A stretch of 64,000 nt of DNA, from positions 1,116,001 to 1,180,000 of the forward strand of contig NZ_CP019799.1 in NCBI RefSeq assembly GCF_002007605.1, read 5' to 3'. A model generated the notes under the pieces. The model was given only the letters and a program-made list of their open reading frames with translations. It was not told the origin of the DNA and searched no databases. Positions 9,566 through 20,400 of this stretch are shown one piece after another. Numbering within the stretch: position 1 is the stretch's first letter; every line of letters starts with the position of its first letter. Both the position numbers and the translations under genes were made by a program. Source of the DNA: Cellvibrio sp. PSBB023. GTDB lineage: Bacteria > Pseudomonadota > Gammaproteobacteria > Pseudomonadales > Cellvibrionaceae.

Positions 9566-10369
9566 TTAGGCCTTATTCAACAGGGTTTTACGGCCCAGCG
9601 CAAGCAAACCGAGTGCAAGGAGGCTTAATAAACCTAAACTACCACCACCGCCACTTTTCTCGTTGATGAGGGTGTTTTTTGTTGGATTGAGGCCATCAGC
9701 GGTGCCTGCATCAGCATTGAGCACGACCACTTTGTGAATCACTACAAAATTAGCATCGGTGACCGGTTTTTTAGCTGTGTAATCTGCGGTTGAGTAGTCG
9801 CGCAGTGGAATGTCGGTAAATGCACCGTTGAAATTGAAGCGGTTCAACTTGGCAATTTCGAGCACAACTTCCATACCGCCACCAACGACTTCACCAAAGG
9901 CAGTAAAGCCACCATTTTGTTTATCGAGTTGGCTGGCGTTATTTTCCAGGTTGATAAACCATTGATTGGTTGCACTGTTTGGTTTGCTGCCTAACTTTGC
10001 CATAGAGATAGTAGCGCGCACATTGGAATAAATCGGCTCATTCTCAACGGCAGCATTTTGGGTAATGGCTTCCAATTTGTCGGTAGCTACATATTTGTAT
10101 CCGCCGCCTTGCACAATAAAACCACTCATAGAGCGATGAATAACTGTATTGGTGTAGGCCTCTGCATTGACATAGGCGAGAAAGTTGGCAACGGTTTTTG
10201 GGGTCGTTTTGTCGTAGAGGTTAACTTCGAAATTGCCCAGCGACGTTTGAAATTGAACAGTAGTAGCGGCGGCTAGTTGGCTCATCAATACACCAGCACC
10301 CAAACAGAATGCGGCAAAGGTATGTTTTAACAATGTAGTCGGTGCAGTAGGCTGGGATGTGGAACGCAT
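9566..10369 (-). CDS. Exported cyclophilin-type peptidyl-prolyl isomerase with GlyGly-CTERM tail
   Basis: A 267-residue protein: signal peptide (about 1-36, ending LAAATT), a cyclophilin domain with FQTSLGNFEVNLY, TTPKTVANFLAYV, IHRSMSGFIVQGGGY and NSATNQWFINL, and a C-terminal tail GGGGSLGLLSLLALGLLALG followed by basic residues. The tail matches the GlyGly-CTERM sorting signal, which is cut by a rhombosortase and is linked to type II secretion. The isomerase therefore probably acts in the periplasm or at the cell surface on exported proteins. I chose the ATG at 10369 (GAGG ten bases upstream) over a TTG at 10399. Confidence 0.85.
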   Translation of the reverse strand: MRSTSQPTAPTTLLKHTFAAFCLGAGVLMSQLAAATTVQFQTSLGNFEVNLYDKTTPKTVANFLAYVNAEAYTNTVIHRSMSGFIVQGGGYKYVATDKLEAITQNAAVENEPIYSNVRATISMAKLGSKPNSATNQWFINLENNASQLDKQNGGFTAFGEVVGGGMEVVLEIAKLNRFNFNGAFTDIPLRDYSTADYTAKKPVTDANFVVIHKVVVLNADAGTADGLNPTKNTLINEKSGGGGSLGLLSLLALGLLALGRKTLLNKA

Positions 10370-10551
10370 GGGCAATAAACCTCGGATGACGAAAATCAAT
10401 AATAAGAATAATTAGATTGTTATAGCTAACCGGGCTTGCTCCATGCCCAATCAGGATGATGGCATCTTATCCTGTAGCACTGGTGGCACACATCTTAAAT
10501 TTGTTGGAAATTGTAATCTCGGTTGCCCGTTATTAATGGCAATCCTGGCTG

Positions 10552-11532
10552 TCACTCCTCCTCATCGGTCAACTTTTTCCAGTGGCCGTTGGGTTGCGGT
10601 ACTACTTCATAACGCGCCCATTGACGAAACTCGCTACGCAAACAAATACCGGTGGCATAACCTCCTGCTCCGGCAACCACTTTAAAGATGACCTGGTCTT
10701 TACTGGCAATAGCGTTCTCGGCGGCGTCTACGACCTGGCGCACACTCCATAAGTTCCCCAGTTTGCCATTACTGTAAAAATGCCCCGAGGTGATTTGCTC
10801 CGGGTGGGTGATATTTTTTTCCGCATGCTGCTTGGCTAACTCCAATAATTGCGTCAGGTTTTCAGCGGTGATATCTACATAGGAATTAAGCTGCTCCATG
10901 GCTGCTGAAAAATCCTCCTGGGTTATCTCAAATTGACGCTCTGCTGCCGCGGTCGGCTTGGCGATGGTGCGACGGGTAAGGTGTGCCGGGTAGCGACGCC
11001 AGGGGAAAAAAGCATTAAAAACCAGTGCCATCGCCATGATACTGGCCAGGTTAATCAGTATTGGCGCGACCATATAAAAGTATCCCAGTTTGTATATTTC
11101 TGCCCCGCCAATTACTGCGGCAAGGGCGGTTGCCCCGCCGGGTGGGTGCATGCAGCGCGCATAGTGCATTACCCCAACTGCAAGGCCGACGGCCAGTGCC
11201 GGTGTCCAGGTCTGATCGGGTACCAGTTGCTGGCAACTCACGCCCACAAATGCTGATAAGAGGTGGCCACCAATAACGGCCCAGGGTTGGGAAAGTGCGC
11301 CTTGGGGCACAGCGAACAACAAGACGGCTGAAGCACCCATCGATGTCACCATAATTAGAGTGCCAGCCGTATGCATGAAACCATCCGGGAAGCACCAACG
11401 CGTCCCCCAATACACAGCCAGAATTCCCAGAAATGCCCCCAGAGCTGAAATGAGTTTTTCACCGTGCCGTGTGGTATTACGCTCAATACCCAAAAACAAA
11501 CGTGCTTCGTGTAACCAGTGTTTGACGCTCAT
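10552..11532 (-). CDS. HPP-family integral membrane protein
   Basis: A 326-residue protein. Residues about 25-180 carry several hydrophobic helices and the family motif [10 protein letters not shown]; the remaining 145 residues are cytoplasmic and of no recognised domain. HPP proteins are four-helix membrane proteins; a plant/cyanobacterial member has been linked to nitrite transport, but most are uncharacterised. The gene diverges from copA; the 5' ends are about 150 bases apart. Nothing ties it to copper except that position. Confidence 0.8.
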   Translation of the reverse strand: MSVKHWLHEARLFLGIERNTTRHGEKLISALGAFLGILAVYWGTRWCFPDGFMHTAGTLIMVTSMGASAVLLFAVPQGALSQPWAVIGGHLLSAFVGVSCQQLVPDQTWTPALAVGLAVGVMHYARCMHPPGGATALAAVIGGAEIYKLGYFYMVAPILINLASIMAMALVFNAFFPWRRYPAHLTRRTIAKPTAAAERQFEITQEDFSAAMEQLNSYVDITAENLTQLLELAKQHAEKNITHPEQITSGHFYSNGKLGNLWSVRQVVDAAENAIASKDQVIFKVVAGAGGYATGICLRSEFRQWARYEVVPQPNGHWKKLTDEEE

Positions 11533-11619
11533 CAGAAGGCTCTCTACGCACCAGAAAAGTGCGTGATGCTAGAGGTTTATCGACTCGACTGCAAATCGGC
11601 GTAGACTTTGTGAAAAGGC

Positions 11620-11650
11620 TTGACCTTCCCACAATAGGAAGCCTTAAGCT
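11620..11650 (+). promoter_or_regulatory. CueR-type promoter/operator of the copper operon
   Basis: TTGACC (-35, 11620-11625) and TAAGCT (-10, 11645-11650) are separated by 19 bp, the over-long spacer typical of MerR-family activated promoters. The spacer carries the CueR dyad CTTCCC/GGAAG. CueR twists such promoters to start transcription when Cu(I) is bound. The cueR gene lies in the operon this promoter would drive. Confidence 0.85.
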
Positions 11651-11682
11651 GTTGTCAGTCGTCATTATTAAAGGGCATGACC

Positions 11683-13940
11683 ATGACCTTATCCCCCATT
11701 ACGATTTAGATATTCAGGGCATGAGCTGCGCTTCTTGCGTTGGCCGTGTGGAGCGAGCCTTGGCCGCCGTTGAGGGCGTCGAGAGTGTTAGTGTCAATCT
11801 TGCCACCGGTCGTGCGCACCTGCAGTTGGCGACCACTATCCCCACGGCAACACTGATTACCACCGTAGAACAGGCGGGCTACAAGGCTCAAGTGGCACAC
11901 ACTGGTGATATCAGTACCCAAGGTGAACGCCATGAGCAGGAGCGTATCGCCCTGACTCGCCAATTTGTTGTCGCACTGGTATTAACCCTGCCGGTATTTG
12001 TGATGGAGATGGGCAGCCATTTAATCCCGGCATTGCACCATTGGTTGATGGCCAGCCTTGGCCAGTGGAACTGGATTATTCAGGCTCTGCTAACGACATT
12101 GGTGATGTTCGGCCCCGGGCGCATGTTTTATCGCAAGGGGTTGCCTGCGCTGCTGCGCATGGCACCGGACATGAACTCGCTGGTAGCCTTGGGAAGCCTT
12201 GCTGCATGGGGTTATTCACTGGTAGCGACCTTCCTGCCCCACACCCTGCCCTCGGGTACAGTGAATGTCTACTTTGAGGCGGCGGCCGTCATAGTGACCT
12301 TAATCTTGTTGGGGCGGTTATTAGAAGCCAGAGCGCGAGGGCGCACCAGCGACGCGATTGCACGCCTCATCAAACTGCAACCTCATACGGCGACACGGGT
12401 TGTCGATGGCAAACCGGAGCTTGTTGACCTCGCCGTGATTCGCCCCGGCGATAACCTGTTAGTACGTCCCGGCGAGCGAATCCCCCTTGATGGCACACTG
12501 ACCAGTGGCAATTCCTTTGTTGACGAATCCATGATGACCGGTGAGCCCATGCCGGTCAGCAAAACTGCCGGGGCGGAGGTGATTGGCGGCACCCTCAATA
12601 CCAGTGGCGCCTTTAATTACCGTGTTACCAAAACCGGCAAAGACACCCTGCTTGCGCAAATTATCCAGTTAGTGGAAGACGCCCAGAACACAAAGCTGCC
12701 CATTCAGGCGCTGGTGGATCAAATCACTCGCTGGTTTGTGCCTGCGGTGCTGGTAATAGCCGCACTGACCTTTGTGCTGTGGATGCTGTTTGGCCCTGAA
12801 CCTGCTTTGGGGTTAGCGCTGGTGAATACCGTCGCGGTGTTAATTATCGCCTGCCCCTGCGCCATGGGCCTTGCCACACCGACATCCATTATGGTGGGCA
12901 CGGGTCGCGCCGCGAACCTTGGTTTGTTATTTCGCCGTGGTGATGCACTGCAAACCCTGGCGGATGTTAAAACCATCGCCTTTGATAAAACCGGCACTCT
13001 CACCCTGGGTCAGCCACAACTGACCGATTTTGTAGTGGCTCCCGGCATTGACCAGCGCGAGTTGTTGGCACTGGCCGCCGCTGCTGAACAACATTCCGAG
13101 CACCCGATTGCACAAGCGCTGGTTAAGGCCGCTGCGCAAGGCAATATTACGCTGGGCCAGCTTGAATCCTTTGAGGCCATTCCCGGTTATGGTCTCGCTG
13201 CACAGGTTTCCGGTGTGCAGTTACATATAGGTGCCGATCGTTTGTTTGATCGCTTGGGCATCAATTTGGATGCCATGCGCGAATATGCACAACCCTTGGC
13301 GGAGGAAGGTAAAACCCCCATTTATATCGCACGCAACCATCAACTCGCTGCGGTGATGGCACTGTCGGACACCATTAAGCCCGGTACCGCAGAAGCCCTG
13401 CGTGCATTGCACAAGCTCGGGTTTCAGGTGGCGATGATTTCAGGTGATAACAAGCGCACAGCGCAGGCAATTGCCAAACAATTATCGATAGATCTCGTCA
13501 TTGCCGAAGTGCTGCCCGAGCAGAAAGTTGCCGCCATTAAACAATTGCGCCAGGAACATGGAGCTATCGCCTATGTGGGTGATGGTATCAACGATGCTCC
13601 GGCACTGGCCGAGGCCGATATAGGACTCGCCATTGGCAGCGGTACTGATATTGCGATTGAAAGTGCCGATGTGATTCTGGTCAGTGGCGATATTCAAGGT
13701 GTCCCCAATAGCATTGCTTTGGCGCGTGCCACCTTGCGCAATATCAAACAAAATTTAGGCTGGGCATTTGCTTACAACATCGCCTTGATTCCACTGGCTA
13801 CAGGTATCGCGTACCCGGCATTTGGTGTGCTGTTATCACCGGTGCTTGCAGCAGGTGCCATGGCCTTGTCGAGTGTTTTTGTTGTCACCAATGCCCTGCG
13901 TTTACGCAACTGGCATTCAGCAAAGGAGCTTTCACTGTGA
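11683..13940 (+). CDS. copA: Cu(I)-exporting P1B-type ATPase, with apparent frameshift near the start
   Basis: The body encodes one N-terminal heavy-metal domain (GMSCASC), about eight membrane helices, the A-domain MTGEP, the CPC metal site (IACPCAMG), the phosphorylation motif DKTGTLT, the N-domain SEHPIA and the hinge [10 protein letters not shown]. It pumps Cu(I) from cytoplasm to periplasm. The 5' end is odd: the only well-placed ATG (11683, after AAAGGG) reads eight codons and stops. One extra C in the C5 run at 11693-11697 would join it to the ATPase as M-T-L-S-P-H-Y-D-L-D. A start at GTG 11559 would lie upstream of the CueR promoter. The 3' end overlaps cueR by four bases. Confidence 0.88.
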
Positions 13941-14398
13941 CCACTCACAATACATCCGCACTGGAATTGGCTGAGGCACAAGCCCAGGGGTTATACACCA
14001 TTGGTGAGGCCGCCAAGCTGAGTGGCATCAGTACCAAAATGATTCGCCATTACGAAACATTGGGGCTGGTTTCGCCAGCAGAACGTACCTTCGCCAATTA
14101 CCGCATGTACCAAGCGCGGGATATTCACTTGCTCGGGTTTATAAAAAGTGCGCGCGATTTGGGATTTTCCATGAAACAAATCGCCCAACTTACCAGCCTG
14201 TGGCTGGACGAAGCGCGCAGCAGTGCCGACGTCAAAAAAGTAGCGCTGGCGCATATTGACGTGATGGATGAGCGCATTCACTCGCTGCAAAAAATGCGCA
14301 AGGCACTCAGCGATTTAGCCAATCGCTGTCAGGGTGATGATCGCCCCGACTGCCCTATTCTGGATGGCCTTAACACAATGGCTCACTGCCACAACTAA
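13937..14398 (+). CDS. cueR: Cu(I)-responsive MerR-family activator CueR
   Basis: A 153-residue MerR protein with an N-terminal extension of about 18 residues. Residues 19-90 form the winged helix ([20 protein letters not shown]), followed by the dimerisation helix. Cys131 and Cys139 (CQGDDRPDC) form the two-cysteine Cu(I) loop of CueR, and an extra HCHN ends the chain. The start GTG overlaps the copA stop (GTGA), so translation is probably coupled. It should activate the promoter at 11620-11650, making the operon autoregulated. Confidence 0.92.
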   Translation: MTTHNTSALELAEAQAQGLYTIGEAAKLSGISTKMIRHYETLGLVSPAERTFANYRMYQARDIHLLGFIKSARDLGFSMKQIAQLTSLWLDEARSSADVKKVALAHIDVMDERIHSLQKMRKALSDLANRCQGDDRPDCPILDGLNTMAHCHN

Positions 14399-14411
14399 TG
14401 CCGAGGGTTCA

Positions 14412-15791
14412 ATGCAGCATTCCCGCGCAACCATTTGCCCCAACCACATTGCGACAGGTTTATTGCTTGTCAGCTGCCTGCTGTTAAGTGCATGCAGTAC
14501 AACAGCAATACCTCGCGGTCATTCACTTGCAGCGGTTGAAAAAACGCTGGCAGAGAATTTTCCCATCGCTTTACTGCCACCACAAACCTCTCAGGAAGAT
14601 TCCCTGAGTGCAAACGCGGCGGTACAGCTACTGTTGCAGCAGTCACCCAAGGTTCGCGCCGCTATTGCTCGCTTGGGTATTGCTGATGCACAGCAACTGC
14701 AAGCAGAATTAATTAATAACCCCCATATTTCCATTGGTGCGATGAAGCCAGATGAAGGTGGCCGCTGGCAATTGGATGCGGGTTTAAGCCAGCCGCTACT
14801 GGCGTTATTTACTCGCCCGCTCCGTCGTGAACTGGCGCAAGAAAATCTACTGCTCGCGCAGCAACAATTACAAGCACAACTGCAAGCATTAGTGGTGCAA
14901 ACGCAACGCGATTATTACCGTGCAGTTGCCACACAGCAGCATGTGCAAGTACAACAGCAAGTGTGGGAGGCCGCCAGGGCGCAACAGCAATTGGCATTGA
15001 GCCTTTATCGCGCCGGTAATATGGCAGAAAATACATTTTTGTATTACGACAACGAATTGCGCCGTGTAGAGCAACAATTAAATGCGTTTAAACAAACGGC
15101 ACAAGAAAAGCGCTTGCAATTATTTAACCTGATTGGATTGCAATCCACCGCCGACTTTACCTTGCCCACACAATTGCCGCTGCCGGGTGATGACATTTTC
15201 GTTCACCGTGAATTGATGGCCATTGCTAAACAGCAGCGCCTGGATTTGCGTATCGCCCAACAACAATTAACGCTGCTGGAAAAGCGCCGTCACCTGATAA
15301 AAAATGAATACGGCTGGCGCGATATAAGCTTGGGCATTAATGCGGAACGTGAGTTTGACGGTGCAACTAACATCGGCCCGGCGGTGGAGTTTTCCCTGCC
15401 AGTATTTAACCGCGGCCAAGGGGCATTGGCAGGTATTGATGCGCAGGTTTCCCGCCTGCAAGCTGAGCTACAACAGCGTGAACTGGATATGGATTTACAA
15501 ATCGCCAGCGCTTTGAGTCAATTAAAGACCGCTCAGCAACAGCTGACTTTGCTCACACAGAGTTTAGCTGTAGCGCAACAGCGTGTGGCGCTGGCCAGTC
15601 GCGAAGTCAATTTTATGCTCAGCAGTCCGCTTGAGTTATTAGCGATCAAGCGCGATGAAATCCAACTGGCTCACGATTACACCGACGAACTCAATCGTTA
15701 TTGGCAGGCGCGCAGCCAACTTGAATTGGCGATTGGACAAGCGTTGCCGCTCATTCCCCGCGAACACAAGGAGCATCATCACCATGATTAA
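14412..15791 (+). CDS. TolC-family outer-membrane lipoprotein of the copper operon
   Basis: A 459-residue protein with a lipoprotein signal ending LLLSAC, so acylated at Cys about residue 28. The body is glutamine-rich, long-helical and duplicated, as in TolC/CusC/CzcC outer-membrane channels. GAGGG lies four bases before the ATG at 14412. It begins 13 bases after cueR and overlaps the oxidase gene by eight bases. No inner-membrane RND pump or membrane-fusion partner is adjacent, so it must work with a pump encoded elsewhere or have a different role in copper tolerance. The tail HKEHHHHD is metal-binding in character. Confidence 0.8.
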   Translation: MQHSRATICPNHIATGLLLVSCLLLSACSTTAIPRGHSLAAVEKTLAENFPIALLPPQTSQEDSLSANAAVQLLLQQSPKVRAAIARLGIADAQQLQAELINNPHISIGAMKPDEGGRWQLDAGLSQPLLALFTRPLRRELAQENLLLAQQQLQAQLQALVVQTQRDYYRAVATQQHVQVQQQVWEAARAQQQLALSLYRAGNMAENTFLYYDNELRRVEQQLNAFKQTAQEKRLQLFNLIGLQSTADFTLPTQLPLPGDDIFVHRELMAIAKQQRLDLRIAQQQLTLLEKRRHLIKNEYGWRDISLGINAEREFDGATNIGPAVEFSLPVFNRGQGALAGIDAQVSRLQAELQQRELDMDLQIASALSQLKTAQQQLTLLTQSLAVAQQRVALASREVNFMLSSPLELLAIKRDEIQLAHDYTDELNRYWQARSQLELAIGQALPLIPREHKEHHHHD

Positions 15792-17172
15792 TCGTCGTAC
15801 TCTTTTGCTCGGCAGTGCAGCTGGTTTGGTGGCGGCGAGTTTGCCTTTACAGGCGCAAATGGATCATTCACACCATCACCCTGCATCACCGGAAACAGCC
15901 AACAGTGGAGAAAAAAATACCGCACCGGTTGATCATTCGCAGCATGTCGCAGGCAATAAACCCGCGCACAAAAGCACCAGGGAGATTCCCGCCGTCAGCA
16001 CGCAAAAGCCGCCACTCACAGCGGAAGGCTATCGCCCTGTCATTACGCCCAATGGTCGTACACTGCCTTATCGCCTGACAGACGGCGTCAAAGAATTTCA
16101 TTTAATTGCAGAAGAAATCGAACATGAATTTGCCCCAGGCTCAACCATTAAAGCCTGGGGTTATAACGGCACAACACCTGGTCCAACCATTGAAGCATTG
16201 GAAGGTGATCGCGTGCGAATTTATGTCACCAATAAATTGCCGGAGCACACCAGCATTCACTGGCACGGTATTTTATTACCCTGGGGCATGGACGGTGTTA
16301 GCGGCTTGACTCAAGCCCCCATTAAACCGGGTGAAACCTTTGTCTATGAATTCACGCTGGAACAACACGGCACCCATATGTATCACCCACACGCTGATGA
16401 AATGGTGCAGCTCGCCACGGGTATGATGGGGATGTTTATTATTCACCCCAAAACAAAAATCACCCCGGAAATCGATCGCGATTATGTTGTACTGCTGCAT
16501 AACTGGGCGGTGCATCCCGGTACCTATCGCCCCGATCCCAGTGTGATGACGGAATTTAATTTGTGGACGATGAACAGCAAAGTGTTTCCTGCTATTGAAT
16601 CCATGGTGGGACAAACCGGCGAGCGCATTCGGATTCGCGTCGGCAATTTATCCATGTGGAATCACCCGATTCATTTGCACGGCGTGCAGTTTGAGGTAAC
16701 CGGCTCTGACGGTGGTCGTTGGCCGCAAAATCAATGGCGCAAGGAGGTAACCGAAATTGTCGGGGTTGGCCAAACCCGCGATATTGAATTCACCGCCGTG
16801 CCCGGTGACTGGGCATTCCATTGCCACATGAGCCATCACACCATGAATGCCATGGGGCATGACATTCCCAATATGCTGGGCGTAAAACAACCGGTAGCGC
16901 AGATCAATAAAGTGTTGCCGGGGTATATGGCAATGGGCGAACACGGCATGGCTGAGCATCAGGTGCATGTGGATATGGGCCATATGCCCGGCCCGGAAAA
17001 TACCCTGCCGATGATGATGGGTGAAGGTCGCTACGGAAAATTGGAAATGGGCGGTATGTTTTCCATGATCCGGGTGCGCGATCAATTGGGTGAGCAGGCC
17101 GATTTGTACTCGCCACCAGCGGGAACCCAGGCACGCAAAGTCAGTCGTGTGCCGGATGGAATCCCTACCTGA
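15784..17172 (+). CDS. Periplasmic multicopper oxidase, probable Tat substrate
   Basis: A 462-residue oxidase. The N-terminus MINRRTLLLGSAAG has the twin arginine and short hydrophobic stretch of a Tat signal, followed by a His-rich segment (MDHSHHH). Copper ligands are present: HWHG (159-162), THMYHPHAD, HPIHLHG (294-300) and HCH (346-348) with His352 and axial Met357, giving a T1 site and the T2/T3 cluster. The Met/His-rich C-terminal part (MGHMPG, MMMGEGRYG) resembles copper-tolerance oxidases that oxidise Cu(I). AAGGAG lies ten bases before the ATG, inside the end of the preceding gene. Confidence 0.9.
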   Translation: MINRRTLLLGSAAGLVAASLPLQAQMDHSHHHPASPETANSGEKNTAPVDHSQHVAGNKPAHKSTREIPAVSTQKPPLTAEGYRPVITPNGRTLPYRLTDGVKEFHLIAEEIEHEFAPGSTIKAWGYNGTTPGPTIEALEGDRVRIYVTNKLPEHTSIHWHGILLPWGMDGVSGLTQAPIKPGETFVYEFTLEQHGTHMYHPHADEMVQLATGMMGMFIIHPKTKITPEIDRDYVVLLHNWAVHPGTYRPDPSVMTEFNLWTMNSKVFPAIESMVGQTGERIRIRVGNLSMWNHPIHLHGVQFEVTGSDGGRWPQNQWRKEVTEIVGVGQTRDIEFTAVPGDWAFHCHMSHHTMNAMGHDIPNMLGVKQPVAQINKVLPGYMAMGEHGMAEHQVHVDMGHMPGPENTLPMMMGEGRYGKLEMGGMFSMIRVRDQLGEQADLYSPPAGTQARKVSRVPDGIPT

Positions 17173-17432
17173 TTCACGAGCAACTTCCCCAAACAACTTT
17201 TTCAAACAGCTTTCACACACATCTACCCGATTACTCCCATTGGCGGAGTGATTGGGTTATGTCGTAAGCAAAGTGTTAATTAGTGTCTACATACGTCAAT
17301 TCAGACTGCCTTGGCGCCAGCGCTCACCTATAATCCTGCCTGACTATAACTACAGCTAGACAACTACACCCGATGAGCATCAACCCGTTCATCCAACCCT
17401 TTTTTCATAATCATAACCAGCGTGAGAGTCAC

Positions 17433-20400
17433 ATGAAAAAGCGCCCACTTGGCATTCCCTTTTCACATTACATCCATCGGTCACGCCCTACGGCAATTAC
17501 CCGCACCTGGCTGGCAACATCGCTAGCTTCACTGGTGCTGTTAACGGCTTGTGGCGAAAAACCAACCAATGCTCCAGCAGAAAATAACGCTGCACAAACG
17601 AGCGCTGCCAGCAGTGTTGCATTGGACATTACGCGCATCAGCCCCGAAGAGGCCAAAAAAGATGCTGCCGCAATTGAAGCGCAAGTTGAGTTAACTTTGG
17701 CCGAAGGTATTACCGGCGAGCTTTGGGCCTCAGAAAAATTAATGGGTGATACAGTGGCCATCCATGTGGATGACAAAGGCCGTATTTGGGCGGGCATCAC
17801 CCAGCGCAGTAACAATTCTGAATTTGATATTCGTGGCTATTCCGATTGGGAACACCCTTCTGTTTCCTTCAGAAATATTGAAGACCGTCGCGCCTTCTTA
17901 AAAGAAGAATTGGCGCCGGGAAAAAGTGCGCAGAACAAACGCATCCCCGATCGCAATAAAGATGGCAGTAACGACTGGCGCGACCTTGCCGTTGTGAAAG
18001 AAAAAGTCATCCGCCTTGAAGACACCTCCGGCAGCGGCAAAGCAGATTTTGTACAAACCGTGGTGGAAGATTTTAATACCGAAGTGACCGATGTTATCGG
18101 CGGCATGTACTACAGCGATTTGCTGGACGAATTATTTATCAACGTCGCCCCCGATTTTTGGCAACTAAAAGACACCAATGGCGATGGCCAAATTGACCAG
18201 AAAAAATCCCTCGCTCACGGTTTTGGCGTGCACATTGGTTTTAGTGGTCACGGTATGTCCGGCGCGACTATGGGGCCAGATGGCAAACTCTATTACAGCA
18301 TGGGTGACATAGGCACAGTAGTGACCGATGCCACGGGAAAAACCTGGAATTACCAGGATCAAGGTGTGATTGTACGCAGCGAACCGGATGGCAGTAACTT
18401 TGAAGTATTTGCGCATGGGCTGCGCAATATTTATGAATTTTCATTCGACAAATACGGCAACTTTATCAGTGTGGATAACGATGGCGATCACGTTGGTGAA
18501 TACGAACGTGTTGTGCACTTGATTGAAGGCTCCGACACCGGCTGGCGCATTAACTGGCAGTTGGGTAAATACAAAGATCCGAAAAACAACAGCTACAAAG
18601 TGTGGATGGATGAAAGTTACTACACGCCACGTTTTAAAGATCAGGCCGCACATATTCTGCCACCGGTTGCGCCCTATCACGCCGGCCCTACTGGCATGAC
18701 CTACAATCCAGGCACCGCGTTTAACGACAAATGGAAAGACCATTTCTTTGTGGTGGAATTTGTTGGCTCTGCGGCACGCGCCGGTATTAATGCCTTCACC
18801 TTGAAACCCAAAGGCGCCAGTTTTGAACTGGATACGGATCAAAATATTTTCCGTGGTGTATTAGCTACTGGTTTGGACTTTGGCCCGGACGGCGCTATGT
18901 ACATGAGCGACTGGATTGAAGGCTGGGGTTTAAAACAAAAAGGTCGCGTATGGAAACTGGATACGCCCGATACGGCAGGCAACGCAATCCGCAAAGAAAC
19001 CCAAGCCCTGTTGGCAGAAGATTTACGCTTGCGCAGCGCCGATGATTTGGCAGGCCTGTTGAGTCATGTGGATATGCGTGTGCGTCAAAAAGCGCAATTT
19101 GTCTTGGTTGATAAAGGCGAGCGCAGCATTCTGGAAAATCAGGCACAAACGGCAAGTGATGAATTAGCACGCATTCACGCCATTTGGGGCCTCGGTCAAT
19201 TACTGCGTAAAGATGCAAGCGTTGATGCCGTACTTATTGGCTTATTAAAAGATGCCAGCGGTGAAATTCGTGCGCAAGCAGCCAAAGTATTGGGCGATGC
19301 CAATCACGCTGCTGCCGCGCAAGCATTATTGCCCTTGCTAAGCGATAAAAATCCGCGCGCGCAATTGTACGCGGCGCAAGCCTTGGGTCGCATTGGCGAT
19401 AAAGCGGCTATCGCTCCTATTGTCGAGATGCTCGCTGCCAATAACGACGACGATGTTTATTTGCGTCAAGCCGGTGCTATCGCACTCGCACGTATTGGCG
19501 ATGATGCAGCCGTCGGTCAACTGTCTACGCACAATTCGGAAGCAGTGCGCATTGCCGCTGTAGTTGCCCTGAAGCAAATGGCCAGCCCTGCCCTTGCGGC
19601 CTTCCTCAGTGACAAAAATGAATATGTTGTCACCAACGCCGCACGCGCGATTAGCGATGACACTCAAGTCCCTGCTGCGCTTCCCACACTGGCTGCGTAT
19701 TTGGATAAACCGGTTTTCACCAATGAGCCGTTATTACGCCGTGCCATTAACGCCAACATTTATGCAACCACTGAGGGAGCGAGCACCGCTGACAACGCCG
19801 AGCGTTTAATGCGCTTTGCCACCCAGAAAAAAATGGCTGGTGTATTGCGCGCCGACGCCGTGCATGCCTTGGCGAGCTGGGGTGAAACCTCCGCTTATGA
19901 CCGCGTAACCGGCGCCTATCGCGGTGCGGTAAAACACCCGGAAAGTGAAGCCGTTGCGGCATTGAGTGCAAACTACAAAAACCTGCTGGCAGACGGCGAA
20001 GCCGATGTGCGTGAAGCCACAGTCAATGCCATTGCCGGTTTGAATGTGCGCGCCGCGCAAGAGCAACTGGTGTCATTGCTGAGTAAAGATGCTGCACCAC
20101 AAGTGCGAATCGCCGCGTTACATACACTGAAAAAATTTGCGGTCGATAATATTGGCGATTTGGTTTTTGTCGCCATGAAAGATAAAGAGCAAAGTGTACG
20201 CATGGCTGCTTTGGCACTGGTGCCAGAATTGGATTTACCGGTTCAGCAAGTGGTAGAGATGCACAGTCTATTGCTGAAAAACGGCACCACCGGTGAGCAG
20301 CAAGCAGCGCTCTTGTCGCTGGTCAAGGTAGATGCACCGGAAGCGGTAGCGGTATTTAAAGATCAAATGACACAACTGATTGCGGGCAAAATCGCACCGG

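Noticed and set aside
11559..11682. Upstream GTG start of copA
   Set aside because: It would begin upstream of the CueR promoter and add about 45 residues unrelated to CopA N-termini.
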